Assembly: GCA_002633005.1 (NCBI GenBank)
Contig: NMRA01001432.1
Span: 1-20,046 of the forward strand
DNA: 20,046 nt
Origin: Phoronis australis
Taxonomy: Eukaryota > Phoronida > Phoronidae
Direction: 5' to 3'
The position numbers and the translations under genes are program-made. The notes beneath the pieces are model-generated. The model was not told where the DNA came from. It saw only the letters and a program-made list of their open reading frames with translations, and did not search any database. Below, piece after piece: positions 8,973 to 17,752 of this stretch (the stretch's first letter is position 1; each line of letters opens with the position of its first letter).

Positions 8973-10414
8973 CGGGCGGCGTCCGTCCGGTGTCCGGCGT
9001 CTGCTGCTCTATCACCAAAACCCTTTGACATACGTTCATGAAATTTGGCACATATGCTCCATTCATGAATGGGACGGCATGTGCAAACTTTCGGACGGAT
9101 CCGACTAGCGGTGTGGCCCCTAGTGGCAATTTTAGTTTTTTTAAGCTTACCTTTGTATCTTCAAAATTTCTGAACGGATTTTCATGAAATTTGGTATGTA
9201 GGCAACTATTAGTGAGATGACGCTATCCTCCCGTTTTCAGATGGATTCGACATAGTTTGCGCCACCTAGTGGCCATTTTTACGGTTTTCGAGTCTGTATT
9301 TTTGCGTCCACCCCTCTATCAACCAAACCGCTCAAAGGATGATTGTGAAAATTGGGATATATGTGCTTACTATAAAGAGGACAGCTGACAATGATTTTCA
9401 GACGATTTGGACTACTGTGGCGCCTCCTAGTTGCAGTTTTGTCTTTTTTTGCGCCTATGGCTGTATCTCCTAAACGGTTCGTAGGATCTTTACGAAATTT
9501 AATAAGTGTATTTATATGATGTTAACAACAGACGATGACGACTTTTGGACGGATCCGCCTACCAGTGTGCCCCCTAGTGGCAATTTTATTTTTTTACGTT
9601 TACCTCTGTATCTTCAGAAGTCCTTAACAGATTTTCATGAAATTTTGTATGTAGGCACCTATTAGAGCGATGACGCTATCCTCCCGTTTTCGGATGGATT
9701 CGACCGAGTTTGCGACACCCAGTGACCAATTTCACGGTTTTTGAGTCTGTTTTTTGGTGTCCACCCCTCTATCAACCAAACCGCTCTAAGTATGATTGTG
9801 AAAATTGACATGTATGTTCATTACTATGAAGAGAACGGTTGACGCTGAATTTCCCATGACTTGGATCACTGTGGCTCCTCCTAGTGGCGTTTTTTTTTGC
9901 ACCCATGGCTGTATCTCCCAAACCGTTTGTAGGATCTTTACTTAATTTAGCAAGTGTATTTATGTGATGTTGACACCGGACGATAACGACTTCAGGATGA
10001 TTCTGACTACCGGTATGCCTCTAGTGGCAATTTTAGTATTTTACATTGACCTCTGTATTTCCATAGGTCTTCAGGTGTATACTTTGTGTTACTTCGTGAC
10101 TATGAAGGAAAAGTTCCAGGTAGAAATTTGTTTCTGACATTCTAATGCTGTGCTAATCTCGTATGTTTGTAAATTAGATTTTAATTCTATGTTTCTGTGG
10201 TGCTTTAAGCAACTGCTGTATAGGATGTGCTTGCATTATGAAGATTACTCGCATTTGCCCCTAGCCTATTGAGGAGACAATGACCATGCCTTTCCATTTT
10301 GCAAAGTACAACATACTACATATATGCCCTCTACTAGCCACTTTATGGTACCAATAAACAACCCTAGAAGGATACCGTATACGCTGCGATTGTGGGCGCA
10401 ATTCAACGCTCTGC

Positions 10415-10465
10415 GTTGCTCTTGTTATCTGTTAGGTTTGTTGTAGTCTTGACTCAAACATTTTT
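10415..10465 (+). repeat. 51-bp flanking direct repeat, right copy
   Basis: Perfect match to 8878-8928, lying about 340 bp past the last recognisable module. The sequence to its right (ATCTAAGG) differs from that following the left copy. Confidence 0.9.
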
Positions 10466-10984
10466 TATCTAAGGTTTGCTGCATTTTTCCGATCAAAACT
10501 TTTTATTCTATAACTTTCCTGCGAGCACTTTTCCATCAAGTTTCCTTCCACTTTAATGAAAACACCTTCTCATCTATTAAGTTAGAGATAGATTTTCCGC
10601 AAGCTGTTTTTAAATTACATAGTTTGGGGCAAGTTTCCAGCAAAATTATGTATTTGAAGCTAAGATGTGGCAATGTGTGTGGCTGATTTGCGGGTTGCGA
10701 CAAATTCCTGCAAACACTGTGGCGTGTTTGCTGCAAACAAAGTTGTTTGCCGCAAGCTTGCGGAATGTTTTGCTGCAGGATTGCAGCAAACGTAGCGTTT
10801 TGGCATGGTCTCTGCCTTTTGTGGTGGCAAAACCATTTGTAAATAGTTTCTGTTCCACATGGGGGGCATAAAGTTTATTGCCTGTAAATTAAGCGTAGTT
10901 TGGCACATTTGCCAGCCTTAATTTGTCATCGATATCTTTGTGTAGTGATATATCTTACTTTCTAAGTGTGGGAATAAATGCGCT
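10466..10984. other. no gene; GCAAAC/GTTTGC-rich stretch with a perfect palindrome
   Basis: Between about 10680 and 10800 the words TTTGC, GCAAAC and TGCTGCA recur on both strands, centred on the 14-bp perfect palindrome CCGCAAGCTTGCGG (10750-10763). Several overlapping short frames on both strands arise from this and are not credible genes. Confidence 0.4.
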
Positions 10985-11490
10985 TCTATTGCATTACGAT
11001 CGTACAAATTAAAATATTTGGAGGTAAAAAGAGCTGACACCCATTGCTTGAGACCACGCTCAATGTACAAATTATGCGCCGTAAAAAGTCACTTTATTGA
11101 ACTGTTGATCCTTTCCAAGCGGAGAAATCATATGTCATTTGAATGTGAAACAAGTTGAGACCAGACTCATATCTCCGATATACAAACATTTTCGAATTCA
11201 GATATTTTCCGGTCTACATGTACGCCAGGAACTTGCTAAACTCTAGCCTAAACCACACATCCATACCCCACATAATATAGCAAATTCTTAGTTTTTACCG
11301 AAGTCCTAATGTTATTGAACTCACTGAGGCCTTGTTACAAGCAGAAAGTAGATTCATACTTTTATAAAGTATATCTATCAATTTTATAAGGGGGTATTGA
11401 CTAGTTTTGAATAAATTTAACTCGTAGGCTGCTGAAATCATTTTCCTTCGGCGTCCTACATCTCCAACTCACCCTAGCGTCAGTAATGTA
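10985..11490. repeat. noncoding duplicated segment, copy 1 (partner at 15300-16310)
   Basis: The landmarks GTAAAAAGTCACTTTATT, CCTTTCCAAGC, TTATTGAACTC..TGAGGC and CCTACATC.CCAACTCACC appear here and, in the same order and strand, at 15380-16290. Copy 2 is about 500 bp longer in the middle. Frames open in one copy are stopped in the other, so coding is unlikely. This may be the distal part of the same segmental duplication that carries exon B, or a dispersed repeat. Confidence 0.75.
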
Positions 11491-11680
11491 TGTTAATGGT
11501 ACAGAAAAAATAACAATGGTTCCAACACATGTCAATACTTGTAGCGCGTGATCTCAAAGCAATGACTGGCAGTTCCTTTGAAGGCCTGAACTGATCTTCA
11601 AATTCACTGAGAAACAGTTTATGCCCCAAAATGGCTTGCTGCTGAATTTTCAACTTATTTTTGTTTTGCACGTTATGCCC
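11491..11680. other. no feature recognised
   Basis: Short interval between the duplicated segment and the TIR element. Nothing identifiable. Confidence 0.3.
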
Positions 11681-11683
11681 TAT
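11681..11683. repeat. left target-site duplication TAT
   Basis: TAT lies directly outside the left terminus and again directly outside the right terminus at 14879-14881. Three bases alone are weak evidence, but they coincide exactly with the ends of the inverted repeats. Confidence 0.5.
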
Positions 11684-11830
11684 TAGTCGGTGGGCCAGAT
11701 CTCATAGCGTTCATCCTTGTGAGTACTTTGGGGGGCAACCTAGTTTTTTCTATGTGGCTAGATAATATACCTATAAATCAAATTCCAAAAAGTTCCCACG
11801 TCTACACTTACACATTTTTTTTAAAAAAGG
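11684..11830 (+). repeat. left inverted terminal region of the 3.2-kb element
   Basis: The outer 17 bp are perfect against 14862-14878; inner blocks align with gaps to the reverse complement of 14722-14860. Confidence 0.85.
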
Positions 11831-12235
11831 TGTTTTTTGCACAAAATGTGATGCATATTCCTGCCACTTGATGGCGCTTTTCTATTGAATTAACCAATCA
11901 GAGAGCCAGATTCTATTGTTGTGCTTAGTTACATGTACTTCAATATGGCTGCTCCCATGGAGTGTGGTGCCTGTATAATTCAAGGTTTATCAAACAGCAC
12001 AAAATTGTGATGTCAGAGCCTAAAGAACCTTAGGAAAGCTTCCTGACGAAAGCTGATTGACTGTGGATTTCTGTAGATCAGTAGATCAAAAAGAAGAAGA
12101 GGTGTCACAAACGTTTGTGCAGAAAACAACTGCATGTCCTGGTAGCCTACACAGTATACTGCTGAGTGCTGTAGACTAGAAGACCAAGTGTCAGACCAAA
12201 AAATTGAATGGACATAGAACGGCATAACAACGTTT

Positions 12236-12457
12236 CAAGGCACCAACAGTAGTACTAAAGCTGAAGTTGCTGAAAGTGATACAGATGTTATCCAAGATTT
12301 CCCAAGAAAATCAATTATACTTCCAAAATCTGAAATACCCAATAAACCTGAACAAGACAGGAACATTCTGAAACATGAGTGCATCATTTGTTAGCAGGAA
12401 AAGTACATTATGGACCATATTTCAAGAAAGAGAAAGAAGTATAACTTTCAAAAACAG
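12236..12457 (+). pseudogene. transposon-encoded protein, exon 1 (one stop)
   Basis: A frame of 74 codons reads from about 12236 to a donor CAG|GTACAT at 12458. It contains QDFPRKSIILPKSE and then HECIIC followed at once by TAG (12392-12394) and QEKYIMDHISRKRKKY. The C-x-x-C pair followed by a basic stretch is the start of a zinc-finger-like module found in a family of uncharacterised invertebrate proteins that I recognise by style rather than by name. One stop and no clear start Met make it a pseudogene. Upstream sequence (12010-12230) may hold the decayed N terminus, but I cannot read a continuous frame. Confidence 0.55.
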
Positions 12458-13308
12458 GTACATGTTTTTGAAAAATACATCTTGGTGTTTTCCATGTGTG
12501 TTTCAGTATTACCACCAGTTGTTCAGCCCCTTGGCTGCCTAGGCCTTAGACAATACTGCTGACCCAGTAGAGATGATGATCATACCATAGGTACTCTATA
12601 TGCCGGATACTTTTCAGCAAATTATGTTCCTATAAGTTTAGAAGTACCGCGTAGAGAGATGCCTCTGAGGAGGTCGTTAATAATTTCATTTGTTTCCAGT
12701 TTAAACAAATACTCAAGCAATCCTGTTTTTCGAACACTCCATTCAGTTGCCACATCGACGCTGCTTGCGCTAAGGGATAATCCTATGGCGTTATACTGTG
12801 GGTGTGATTTTAAAGCACTTTAAGTCAAAAATTTTTGAGAAGGTTAAATGGAGTAGATGGTTGCAAACAACATGCCCAAGTGGCCGTCATCCTCTGCCGT
12901 AGTCTCAATTTTTTGTAAACATTAATTACTTAGGTAGCTGCAATGGTAATTAAATTAAAGTGCCTAAGTGGCCATCGTCGCCGTCGAAATTTGATGACGA
13001 TGGAAGCCACTGTCCATTTCGTCAAACGTCGATTACCATAAGTGTAAATCAATTGACTATGGTTTGAGCATGTGATTTAAAAAAATTAAATTTCAATCAC
13101 TGCACTGGTATATCAGCTGATTTATTTTCAGTTGCAGCAACTGATCTAATTATTAGACGATCAACATTATTAGGCTACAGATTAGACGGCATGTAAATTT
13201 GTTAGGCTGGTGGTGGATCAGTTCCTGATAAGTCCGTCTGAAAAAGTTGCATGCCAACTCACTCATAGTTGAATGTTAACTTAGTGTTAACAGTTCGGTT
13301 TTTTTCAG
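12458..13308 (+). other. probable intron of the transposon pseudogene
   Basis: It starts GTACATG and ends in a clear acceptor, CGGTTTTTTTCAG. It holds a partial direct repeat (GCCCAAGTGGCCGTCATC at 12874 and GCCTAAGTGGCCATCGTC at 12962) and an imperfect hairpin, AGTGGCCATCGTC (12967) against GACGATGGAAGCCACT (12998). Confidence 0.4.
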
Positions 13309-13634
13309 TTAGACTTGTATCGCAAGAAACAGCTCAGTCCATAGCCCTGAATATGCAAATGAAATTCAAAGAAAAAGACCTTGTGTCTTAGAAGCCAAGT
13401 ACCACAGATCACCATGCTATCAAAAATAGAAAGACAACGATTGTGAAGAGTGACGAATTCACAGTTTTCAGAGATGTTTTTCTACAGTTTTGTTTGGAGT
13501 TCATTAAATTGAAGCTTCTAACACAAGGAGATGTCATTTGCCTTTCAAAACTAAAGCAAGACTTTGAAGCTGTTGTTCAGAAAGCTGGTGTGCATGAAGT
13601 TATTTGGACAGGCAGTCTTAAGAAATATTGTTGA
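13309..13634 (+). pseudogene. transposon-encoded protein, exon 2, conserved middle region
   Basis: After the acceptor at 13308 one frame reads RLVSQETAQSIALNMQMKFK, then KDLVS and a TAG, and later KTTIVKSDEF, VFRDVFLQFCLEFIKLKLL, TQGDVICLSKLKQDFEAVV and QKAGVHEV to a TGA at 13632-13634. Between the TAG and KTTIV a shifted frame reads LEAKYHRSPCYQK, which is the C/H part (K-Y-H-x-x-C-Y) expected to pair with the CIIC of exon 1 to complete a zinc-binding module. So two frameshifts bracket that segment. The hydrophobic FLQFCLEFIK-K-LL-T-QG block is the best kept part. Seen: frames and stops. Known by style: recurrent family in marine invertebrate genomes. Function unproven. Confidence 0.6.
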
Positions 13635-14096
13635 AGCTACTCACTGTTGTAGTTTGTGCCCGACTAAGAGATACGAAAGTGAATTGAGGCTAGTGTTCAA
13701 TAATTCACTTCCTGACTGTAATTAACACAGCCCATTATAACATATTCTGAATCAAACGTTTGCCCAAATAGTGCCCGCCTCCAAACAAGGACTTAGTGTT
13801 TGACCCTTCATTGCCTGCGGGCTAATCACCAGTGTGCAATGCTGTACCCTCTCTAATCGACCATAGTTGGCTCCTTGGCAGTGGAGCTTTGCATTTAATA
13901 TGTATGGCAATGACTGCATCTCCATTGACTAAATGATGAACGCTGCAAGTGCAAAAAGAACATGTGTTTTTTGAAACTGAGTTTGTGCTGCAATGCTGGG
14001 TCAAACTGTACAGAAATGTGCAGCTGTGACAACTGTAGTAACATCAGCAACACTGATTGCATAACATTGGATAGTTCTTTGACAAGTCAACCCTAA
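13635..14096 (+). pseudogene. transposon-encoded protein, decayed region and cysteine-rich C-terminal tail
   Basis: From 13929 to the TAA at 14094 one frame reads LNDERCKCKKNMC, then CCNAGSNCTEMCSCDNCSN and a short polar tail. The spacing C-x-C-x4-C ... CC-x5-C-x3-C-x-C-x2-C is a compact cysteine-rich, probably metal-binding tail resembling the CXC type (CRC/tesmin-like). It follows about 290 bp in which fragments such as ACLQT and HSWLLGSGALHL can be read only with frame changes and stops. The tail sits where the family has its C terminus, which supports a single gene from 12236 to here. It is nonfunctional as read. Confidence 0.55.
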
Positions 14097-14721
14097 ATAG
14101 ACCTCCAACCCCGTTATTTCCTTTTTTGGTATTAAAAAGTTAATTTTATTTGTTGATTAAGTCATAGAAAGTACATACTTTGATCATTGTCATGTATTTG
14201 TCTCATACTGCTTGATAAACGCTGTCAGAATAATCTATTATTTTCATACCGTCTTTGTGCACATTCACAGAGATCATTCAACTATAATATTTTTGTACTA
14301 TAACGTATTTCTGGTGTATTATGCAAACAAGCTGTATTTTACACCATTAGTCAATGTTTTAGTCATTGAGGCACAAATTTTGCCCAGTCTCAAGTGTTTT
14401 GTGTTATTTTTGTTGCCTGACAATGCCTAGTAACATTCAGACTTAGTTTGCATTTTTGCCACTAGGTGTCTCTTTACATTTTTTAAATTTCACTGTTTAC
14501 AATTAATTTACAATAGTAAAACATGTAATGTGAGTGCAATATTGTTCAATACAATGGCACTGATGGGACCATATTACATGTTTTACAAAAAAGTCACCAA
14601 AACTGTTGTTTTTACAAATATAAGTTTACTAAGCTCTTTGGTGATTATTAGGTAACTTCAAACTCAAATTTCTCAAAAATGTGTAGAAAATATATCTGAA
14701 ACTAAATAACGCGATCCAGTT
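14097..14721. other. 3' part of the transposon; no gene, one inverted repeat
   Basis: This is AT-rich sequence downstream of the pseudogene. GTAAAACATGTAAT at 14516-14529 is the exact inverse of ATTACATGTTTTAC at 14573-14586, with partial inner pairing (GTGCAATATTG against CAATGGCAC), so the whole could fold. A GCCACTAGGTGTC word near 14459 lies in the position mirroring GCCACTTGATGGCGC near 11864. Confidence 0.5.
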
Positions 14722-14878
14722 CCTCCCAAGAAAAATGTGCAACTTTATATGTGGGAACTTTTTAGATTTTGAAAACACTCTAATAGATGAATTAAAAAAT
14801 ACCAAAATAAAATTGGCCCCCTAAAGTACTCACAAAAACCATTTTCTAGAGGCCCTACAAAATCTGGCCCACCGACTA
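14722..14878 (-). repeat. right inverted terminal region of the 3.2-kb element
   Basis: The outer 17 bp (ATCTGGCCCACCGACTA) are the exact inverse of 11684-11700. Inner mirrored blocks include AAAGTACTCAC and GTGGGAACTTTTT. TAT follows at 14879-14881. Confidence 0.85.
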
Positions 14879-14920
14879 TATGTGCAGTCCGATTAAAAGA
14901 TATTCGAAACTCACTTCCAG

Positions 14921-15126
14921 GAAAACAAAGAACCGGGAGAGCAAAGGCAAGGTTGTGTTTTGAAATTTTACCGCGTGCCGTGAAAGTAACAATCATGGGC
15001 TCATCTGATCAAACTTTGGAAGCTAGTGCTGATCCGAATGTGGAACAGGTTGGTGCTGTACCCAAAGATTTTACCAAATCAAAATCCAAAACCATCAATG
15101 AGGGTGAGAGGGACGACAAACTAGAA
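14921..15126 (+). pseudogene. duplicate of exon B, frame broken or re-started
   Basis: Homology to the exon B segment begins about 40 bp upstream (14882). The acceptor AG (CACTTCCAG at 14912-14920) and the donor GAA|GTGAGT (15127) are both conserved. Reading from the acceptor gives ENKEPGEQRQGC and then a stop, because about 29 bp more than in copy 1 separate the shared GGTTGTG and GATCAAAC words. Past that insertion the exon B frame resumes: SSDQTLEASADPNVEQVG, then FTKSKSKTINEGERDDKLE. A Met at 14995 (or 14953) could restart this part as a first coding exon. So it is either a pseudo-exon or a paralogous first exon. The in-frame two-codon gap and the retained donor favour coding constraint before or after the insertion. 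Confidence 0.55.
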
Positions 15127-16436
15127 GTGAGTGGTCATTCCTAAAATGTGATGGATTCGTTTTTTATGTTTTACTCGACTTACTGTAATAAAACTGACCT
15201 CCGGCCATGTATGAACCACAATAACAGAAGATTACAAAAAAACAGCAGATCTGCGTCGTCTCATCTGTTCTCCCAGATCACCCTTGTATTGTATTAAGAT
15301 CATGAAGTTACAACTATTTGGAGTGAAAAAAGCTGACACTCATTGCTTGGGATAACGCTCAACGTACAAATGATCCGCTGTAAAAAGTCACTTTATTAAA
15401 CTGTTAATCCTTTCCAAGCTGGGAAAACATACGTTATTGGAATGAGAAACAAGTTGAAACCAAAGTCAAATCTTTGACATAAAGAAATGTCGCTAGAGTT
15501 CAGACACTCTAGGACCTATGCTAGACTTTGCTAAAATCTAGATAAACCACGTGTTCTCTTTTTAAAGTACAGAAATACCTTACGTATCCTAGCGAAGTCT
15601 TGCCTTTTAGCGAGGTTCTAGCATTTATTACGTAATCCAACACTGCGTGTATTACATGTATGTTACTCATATGGAGTACCTTAGCCTGAACGAAAGTAGT
15701 TCACTTCTTTCATTTTGCTTGGTAGTCAGTGCTTTGTGAACACGGTGGCTCGGGATTCCACTCGAGGATTCCATTAATAAGGTATTCCTCGAGTATGCAT
15801 GACAAGGGAGATAAGTCTTTATTTTGATACATAAAGGGGTCGACAAGTACGGATTTTCTCAGTTACAAGGATTAAAATTACAATTTTTAAGAACGTAGTC
15901 CTGACTGCTACAAAACTCATTCAAATTACAACAATGACGAATCGTTTTATAGCAGTTTATTTGGGTCGGATACAAACCGATATAATCTCGTGTGATCCAG
16001 CCTCATCACCCGTTTTTCGCGATATTTTGTAAATGTGATGTGCCATATGTGAAAGGCTAGTCGCCAACCGACTAGAGCGACGTCTTACGTGAAAATGGAG
16101 TTCCTATCGTTATTGAACTCCTTGAGGCTTGGTAATAAGCGGAAAGTGGATTCATATCAGCTTTAAAAGTTCTTAAATCATTTTTGAAAGTGGTTAGACA
16201 GATTAAGAGTTACATGTAGGTTTACACAGAAGCGCATTACAATTATATCACCATTTTTGCTTCAGTCCTACATCCTAACTCACCATAGCATCAGTAGACT
16301 AATGGCGTTACGCTGTGTGAAACTAACGATCACATAGCCAGTTGACACGGTGTATTAATATACACTAATTTAAGTGCCCCCACATAAATGCAATGTACAT
16401 GTAGGTTGTGGATTACCACCATCGGTCTATGGTTAT
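15127..16436. repeat. duplicated intron-like segment, copy 2
   Basis: The first 110 bp after the donor match the sequence after exon B (ACTCGA, GACTGTAAT/TTACTGTAAT, ACCA.. words). From about 15300 to 16310 it matches 10985-11490, with extra sequence at about 15480-16080. Near 15762-15793 there is an imperfect inverted repeat with CTCGAGG ends. No coding frame can be supported. Confidence 0.65.
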
Positions 16437-17752
16437 CCTCCGTTCGGCGTTCGCTCCGTATCTTATAAGTCCATAGCAGGATGTGAATAAAATTTGGCAG
16501 ACGTGTTCCTACATTATCATTTTTATGACGGATGGCAACGGGTCTTGGGCTGATCTGACTACCACTGTGCTAATGGCTATTTTATTTTGTTTACGTTTGC
16601 TTCTGTATCTTTGTTCTTCTTGACGGATTTTACTAAAATTGGCAACTAGGTTTCTATTCGGGGGACGACGACACTTTGTCACTTTCGGGTGCATTTGCTG
16701 TTTCCGGCCTCTCCAGGTAGCTATTTTTATTTTTGAGTTCGTTTTTGTGGCCCGCTGTTCTTAGCGCCAATCTGCTCGAAGGGTGAATTTGCAATTTGAT
16801 ATATTTGTTCCTGTTGATAGAACTACAGTGGATTTTAATTTTCTGTAGCTGCCTACAGTTGTGCACTCAGGTAGAAAATGTATAGTTTTTCTTTTAGACA
16901 TTTATGTTCGACGGATTTTAATGAAAGTTTTTATATTACCTTTTACTAAGGACACACACAGAGGTAATTTTACTCCAGTTGGATTCAAGGGATTGGCGCT
17001 GCCTATTGATCATGTTTACGATTTCGAGTGTCCGTTTTGGCATCCGACTCTCTAGCCGCCAAACCGGCTTAAGGGTCGTTAGAAACATTGCAGGAGACAC
17101 GTCCCAGCTTTTATTACGATAGATGGCGTTGGTTTTCGAACGGGCTTTTTGCTGTGACGCTCCTTATTGCCACCATTATTGTTTATTGAAAATCTATGGC
17201 CTTAGTGTTTTCATATCAACGTTACAACAAATAATCACGACTTTTGCAACGATTTGACCAAGGTTGTGCTGCCCAGTGGCAACTTTTTATTTATCGTTTG
17301 CCTCTGTATCATGATGCGCTCTTTACTTCTTTTATGACATTTGGTAAACATGTTTCTATTATAGTGACATTAGCGCCATTCTAACCTCGCGGCCAAATTT
17401 ATTATTCTTAAGTCACCATGTTTCCTATTCTTCATCTCGGGATCATTGTGAAAGTCGGCACGTGTATGTGATCTGACTGATCAGAGCATGACTGTCAGCA
17501 CCCTCTGTTGGAATTTGTTACATCTGCAGCTGCATCTCGATAAATCCTTGCAGCACCATTGTAAGATCTGTCAAGTGTATTCCATTGCCCTTTGAAGTTG
17601 ATGACCATTCCTTTCGAAACATTTATCCTGCCACAGCGACACCTATTATCAATATGTATTTTACGTTCATCACTTTCTCTTTGGAGATTTTTTTGCGGAT
17701 TTTCATGAAATTCGGCTACTAGCGGTCTATTTACACTATCAACACGTGGTTC
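16437..17752 (+). repeat. module array 2: older relative of array 1
   Basis: After a short GC-rich leader (CTCCGTTCGGCGTTCGCTCC) come about ten diverged modules of 110-150 bp. Type a modules (GACGGATTTTACTAAAATTGG and similar) occur at about 16621, 16910, 17330 and 17692. Type b modules (CAATCTGCTCGAAGGGTGAA, CCAAACCGGCTTAAGGGTCG, CTCGGGATCATTGTGAAAG) follow each of the first three, and type c follows b. The a-b-c order matches array 1, with deletions. Divergence between modules is much greater here. Several short frames across it are shadows. Confidence 0.7.

Larger units (their letters stand above)
8820..10075 (+). repeat. module array 1: higher-order tandem repeat, about 454-bp period made of three modules
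   Basis: A GTCC-rich leader (about 8860-9000) is followed by modules of roughly 150 bp. Each has a TCTATC/TGTATCT start, an ATGAAATTTGG-like core and a CCTAGTGGCAATTTT-like end. The end motif falls at 9120, 9266, 9427, 9574, 9719, 9881 and 10021, giving steps of 146, 161, 147, 145, 162 and 140. The alternating steps show that three distinct modules (a, b, c) form one 454-bp unit, present twice plus partial units at both ends. Long words such as GATGACGCTATCCTCCCG (9216 and 9669) confirm the period. No frame is open through it, so it is noncoding as it stands. I do not know a named family for it. Confidence 0.85.
11684..14878. mobile_element. 3.2-kb DNA transposon with long TIRs and a broken cysteine-rich gene
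   Basis: The element is bounded by TAGTCGGTGGGCCAGAT (11684-11700) and its exact reverse complement (14862-14878). Patchy inverted similarity extends about 150 bp inward on both sides, with shared blocks GTGAGTACTTT, AAAAGTTCCCAC and CACATTTTT in mirrored order. A TAT duplication abuts both ends. The interior carries a two-exon pseudogene (12236-14096) that reads in from the left end and stops about 780 bp before the right end. This is the arrangement of an autonomous or once-autonomous cut-and-paste transposon. I cannot assign the superfamily firmly: a 3-bp duplication and a cysteine-rich tail would be compatible with Academ-like elements, while PIF/Harbinger usually shows TWA targets. The element sits exactly between the two copies of the duplicated exon-B segment. 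Confidence 0.8.

Noticed and set aside
8804-9028. Plus frame with repeated VRPSV residues
   Set aside because: It is a translation of the GTCC-rich leader repeat of array 1, not a gene.
8979-10075. CRISPR-like array
   Set aside because: Modules are about 150 bp, diverged and joined without unique spacers of constant length, in eukaryotic DNA.
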